NCBI GenBank assembly: GCA_011319805.1
Contig: SJRY01000120.1
Span: forward strand, 1-64,000
Origin: Macrocybe gigantea
Taxonomy: Eukaryota; Basidiomycota; Agaricomycetes; Agaricales; Callistosporiaceae
DNA length: 64,000 nt
Direction: 5' to 3'
Shown: positions 60,483 through 64,000 of the stretch, piece by piece
Layout: every line of letters begins with the position of its first letter
Position numbering within the stretch: position 1 is the stretch's first letter
Translations under genes and position numbers: made by a program
The notes under the pieces: generated by a model
Told to the model about the DNA's origin: nothing
Database searches by the model: none
What the model saw: the letters and a program-made list of their open reading frames with translations, nothing else

Positions 60483-61354
60483 CTAACCGACGACTTCATA
60501 GTCGTTGCTCTTCACAGCTGGGTCCTTCAGCGCCTGCTCTCTGATCCTCCGATTCCTCATCGCCTTCTCCTCATCGTCCGCAAACGCATCCTCGACGATC
60601 TCAACCAGCTTCACAACCGTCTCATCAATCTTCCTCACCACCTTCTCCGCAACCTCCCAAAGGTCCCTATCCTCCCAAGCGCATCGTCCTCACTCGCCCG
60701 AACAGGCGCAGCGCCTATGCCCCCAACGCACGATGCACCTCCTCGCACGCCTCGCACACGATCCTATGCGCCTCCTCCCGCTCCCGCGCGCCAAGCCTGC
60801 GCACGTCCTCAAAAAACTCCTCCATGAGGTGCTCCGGAAAGTCCACAAAGCACGCACACAGCGCGCGGAAGTACGCCAGCGCCTCGCGCGGCGCGCCAAA
60901 GTCCGTCCGCGCGTACGCCGTCAGGTCGACGTGCTGCAGCCGGATCAGCCGCGCGAAGAGGTACGTCGCGCTGTCCAGCTCCTCGATCACGGACAGCATC
61001 GCCCAGAACGTGTACAGCGTTGCGCCTGCCAGCGTCGCTGTCAAAGCCAGGCGTCGCATGTCGTGAGTCGCGGTTTGAGTCTGGTGGGTTCAGATAGGGA
61101 ACAGGCCACACACCGACGAGCAGGCCCTTCATCTTCGACCTCGGCGTCCCATCGCGTCTATACCACATCCTAGCCGACAACCCGGGCGGCCGCCCGCCGC
61201 CGCCTAGTGCAGCAGCATAATACCCCCGGCGCGCAGGCAAAGGGACGTCCATCGACTTTGAGTTCTTCTTCGGCGTCGACGCGGCAAGCGGCCGCGAAAC
61301 GCATCTCAAGGCATGATGTGACCGAGATGCGGCTCGCCAGCTGCAAGCGAGCAT
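60483..61354 (-). CDS. Tandem mitochondrial-type family, copy A (WYRRDGTPRSKMKG)
   Basis: Two exons, 61354-61114 and 61037-60483, are joined by a 76-bp GT-AG intron. The N-terminus MLACSWRAASRSHHALRCVS has Arg/Ser and no acidic residue for 25 positions, like a mitochondrial presequence. The family motif MWYRRDGTPRSKMKGLLV precedes a hydrophobic segment at the exon junction (ATLAGATLYTFWAML). A helical C-terminal part follows with HVDLTAYARTDFGAPREALA, EREEAHRIVCEACEEVHRA and a last helix RDLWEVAEKVVRKIDETVVK, ending NDYEVVG. Two G/C-run single-base losses (about 60720-60724 and 60673-60676) must be bridged to reach that end. Otherwise the frame stops at 60715 after EEVHRALGA. No function is known; paralogous to the next two genes. 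Confidence 0.58.
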
Positions 61355-61839
61355 GGAGAATGGCAGAATGGTCTGAAGCAACCAGCTTCTCTCTCTTTTC
61401 TTTTTTTTTTTTTCCCGGAGACAGCGAAGGCTCTGGGTGATGATAGACTTGGCTTTGCATTTATTTGGCGGCAATCCAAGTTCTGTTCCGCTGGCGAATC
61501 TCGCCAAAAGAGAACGGCTCTGCCTTCTGAACTGACTTGCACAAGACTATACCAAGCAACGCTCCATATCATGCTTCAAATACGATGCGGATTGTGCGTT
61601 ACAAAAACTGTGGGCTCTCTTGTATTATTCGTGGGCCTTGGCATATGCTCTGCTTCGGATCGGGCTGTGGCGTAATCGACAGAAATCCGACAAATCGGAC
61701 GCTTCCGCGCACTTCACCAGAAGAACAAAGCCTTTGACAACGCGTGGGTCAAGTTGCGCGAAACATTAATAGAGGTACAGCAAAACACGTCCGCTATATG
61801 GACTATGATTTACCCTGGGTTTGACGACCGCATGACAAG
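61355..61839. other. Short intergenic region between paralogs A and B
   Basis: 485 bp without a coding frame of interest. A poly-T run lies at 61400-61413. It contains the promoter of copy A, which is read away from it on the minus strand, and the 3' flank of copy B. Confidence 0.4.
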
Positions 61840-62699
61840 CTAACCGACGACAGAGAAATCCTCAGGCGTCGTCGTTGGAGGGGTCTTGCTGAGCTGCTCG
61901 ATCAATTGCATTTGCTGTTTATTCTCTGCTTTCTGCGCCAACTCCTGCGCTGCCTCAACGAGCTGCACGGTGCTCTTCAAAACCCGGAGTGTATATTCAA
62001 CGTAAGCTCTATCCCCGTTCAACTGAGCCTTGAAGATGTCGTCCTGCGCATGAAGGCCGTACATCTCTGCGCATATCCGATGCACGTCCTCGCACGTCGT
62101 CCGGACGATTGTATACGCTTCTTTATTAAGTTTCAGGAGGAGCTCCAAAGCTGCCATAAAGTTATCCAAATCCTCAGGATTCATGTCGGTCAGGAGATGA
62201 TAGAGCAGTCTATAGTATGCGAGTGTCTGCGATGGCACCGAAAGATCGACAGTAGGGTATCGGGTGAGGTCCAGTATTGCAGCTGCAGCTGGCGCGTGGA
62301 CAAGAAGCGTGCTTGTTTGGTGAACTTTTCTGCGGCGTAAGGTCCGCAACGACCAAAATGATCAGGCCTGCAACAGTTCACCCCCACCAACAAAATCGTC
62401 AATGTGGGCAAGTACGGATCGTTTGGACGAAGCATACCGATTGCGACCTTTAACCCCTTTCTCTTCGATCTGGGTGCCCCGTCAGGTCGATACCACACCT
62501 TGCTCCAGATCGTGTTTCGCTGCGATACGAGCATGGAGTACTCGGGGATGCCGCGCATAGCTGTACCGCCATTTATCCGACTTGCGATCGCGAGTTTCGA
62601 AGCAGCTGGTGGTGTCATGGTCGACGCCGACCTCGATATCGATGCACATCTCAACCCGTGAGCAACGAGAGAGGGAAATCTCCTGCTATAGAAGACCAT
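61840..62699 (-). CDS. Tandem mitochondrial-type family, copy B (WYRPDGAPRSKRKG)
   Basis: Two exons, 62699-62438 and 62367-61840, with a 70-bp GT-AG intron at the same codon as in copy A. The start MVFYSRRFPSLVAHGLRCAS resembles a presequence. TIWSKVWYRPDGAPRSKRKG is the family motif, followed by a hydrophobic GLIILVVAD across the junction, AAEKFTKQARFLSTRQLQLQ, LDLTRYPTVDLSVPSQTLAY, NKEAYTIVRTTCEDVHRICA and a C-terminus EDFSVVG. Two single-base losses (about 62340 in a TT run and about 62270) are needed to connect these blocks, the same kind of break as in copy A. Role unknown; probably an inner-membrane or matrix protein by inference. Confidence 0.58.
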
Positions 62700-63234
62700 G
62701 GTGGAATCGGTGTACGCTGTGCGGCTGCAGCAAGCACCTGTTGGCAGGAGGATGTGCGTAGCTGCGGCATGATACAAGGGCAGGTGCTTGTTTGTCCTTG
62801 TTAGGTGGCGTTGCTTCGGGGATACAAAGCACGTGAGCGGTGAAATGATTGTGGTTGGGACCAGCCGATCATAATGCACAGCATTGCAAACCCAAGAAGG
62901 CCAAAGCATAACAAAGAGGCCACAACCAGTGTGGCCTGTGGCCCGGCACGAGCCCTTTCCGTCGTTGATGGAGGGCAAAGATGGTCAAGCTTCTTTGCAA
63001 ACGGGTGGCCTGACAAGCATTGTGACGTGACGACGAAATGGTGTCTCATATAGCCAGTCTTTTCGCGACATTTGATTTACATTGCCTCAGCCACAGTGAT
63101 TGTGCTGTAGACGTTGTAATCCAAGTGATTAGATACAGCGAGCAACGCGACAACCTGATGCTCTATGGTGAATTATGGATCGACCAGCACAATGAAATCG
63201 TCAGGTATCGTATGAGGCTTCCTGAGTTTCCTGA
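62700..63234. other. Intergenic region between paralogs B and C
   Basis: 535 bp with no supported gene. It holds the 3' flank of copy C and the promoter of copy B. Confidence 0.4.
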
Positions 63235-64000
63235 TCAATGTTTTTCACTTTCATCCGTCGCTCGCTGCTGCAGTTCCAGCAGCACATTTTGCAGCCGCAA
63301 ATCCGATTCGTTGAGCCGGATCAGAACTCGACGGTACGTTTCATCCGCGGCCAGTTGGACCTTCGAGGTTCTGCGCTTGTCCTGAATAAGATAAAATTCT
63401 TCCAAAATCCGATGCACGTCCTCACATGCCTCCCGGACGTGTTTGTGCGCCTCTTCGTTGTCGGCCAGGACCCGTTCCAAGCCTGTGAAGTATTCGTCCA
63501 GCGTTTTAGGCGTCATGCTCATCGTGGCGCGGAACAGCGATGTGTAGTACGCGAATGCCTGTGTGGGCATAGAGAAGTCGATCGTGCGTATCGTGTGAGG
63601 TCTACAAACTGCAGTCGCAACAGGCCGGTGGACGGGAGACACATCAGCGTCAGCCACGCATCAACGGCGTACATGTCCGCGATGACGAGAATGGTCATCC
63701 CTGCGACGGGTGTCCGAAGAAACATGAATGGTGGAAGTGCGGGTAGACGAAGCAGAAACTTGCCGACGATGATTTTCAAGCCTTTTTTCTTCGATCTCGG
63801 CGTTCCGTCTGGTCGATACCACATCTTGCGCCAGATCGTCCGCCGTCGTGGGACGAATGTAGCGTACCTTCGAGTGGTATGCATCGAGGTGCGAACAGTC
63901 ATTCCATCACCCATGGCGAATTTTAGGGCAACCGGCGCCATGTTCAATGCCTTTAAGCTCCGAGGCGATGCAGACCCAAATTCATGGAGAACGAGAGAGG
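63235..64000 (-). CDS. Tandem mitochondrial-type family, copy C, 5' end outside the window
   Basis: Exon 1 enters from the right edge: SASPRSLKAL aligns with the presequence-like part of copy B, followed by MAPVALKFAMGDGM and TIWRKMWYRPDGTPRSKKKG. The intron is at 63701-63763 and begins with GC (GCAAGT) where copies A and B have GT. Exon 2 (63700-63235) has the hydrophobic GMTILVIADM, then LLRLQFVDLTRYAR, TIDFSMPTQAFAYYTSLFRA, NEEAHKHVREACEDVHRILE and a C-terminus LLELQQRATDESEKH. One base is missing near 63582 between LTRYAR and IDFSMP. The shared motif, intron position and order make the paralogy with A and B clear. The true start codon is not in the window. Confidence 0.58.

Overview
The window is nuclear DNA of a filamentous fungus, almost certainly a mushroom-forming basidiomycete (Agaricomycetes). 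The evidence is short (about 50-80 bp) GT-AG introns every 100-300 bp, a Plavaka-type and a KDZ-type transposase (both characteristic of these fungi), several protein families largely confined to Agaricomycetes, and clear fungal housekeeping genes (SNF1 kinase, SRP14, succinate dehydrogenase anchor, a PUF protein). No tRNA, rRNA or CRISPR array was recognised.

Layout. 1-31 kb is a repeat- and transposon-rich accessory block. It holds the 3' part of a degraded Plavaka transposase (1-3026), a frame-broken GATA zinc-finger gene with a degenerate 54-bp coding repeat (3.5-4.9 kb), an amidohydrolase relic (5.3-5.8 kb), an F-box-like gene (6.3-8.6 kb), a hypothetical gene (9.5-10.1 kb), a ~65-bp minisatellite (10.5-11.3 kb) and a 728-bp MITE (11.6-12.4 kb). 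After these come a divergent pair of uncharacterised genes (12.7-16.5 kb, one with a viroplasmin-like C-terminus), a small basic gene (16.6-17.2 kb), more tandem repeats, an uncharacterised gene (18.6-19.8 kb), a KDZ transposase with CxC2 cysteine cluster (20-23.7 kb), a 36-bp minisatellite (23.7-24.8 kb) and hypothetical genes (24.8-28.5 kb).

31.6-64 kb is gene-type chromosome. It holds a PUF/Pumilio RNA-binding protein, a conserved Agaricomycete protein, a large acidic F-box protein, SDH4, a tandem family of helical proteins with two hydrophobic segments (two copies plus one wrecked copy), SNF1, SRP14 and a tandem triplicate of small probably mitochondrial proteins at the right edge. The wrecked member of the helical family carries two DNA-transposon insertions: a second, almost identical copy of the 728-bp MITE, and a 964-bp internally deleted pogo/Fot-like element.

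The genes do not form one pathway. The useful themes are recent non-autonomous transposition (two 99.7%-identical MITEs with TA target duplications), two small tandem families that look lineage-specific, and repeated single-base frame breaks in otherwise conserved genes, which look more like homopolymer sequence errors than decay. SNF1, SRP14, SDH4 and the 12.7-15.2 kb gene read through cleanly.
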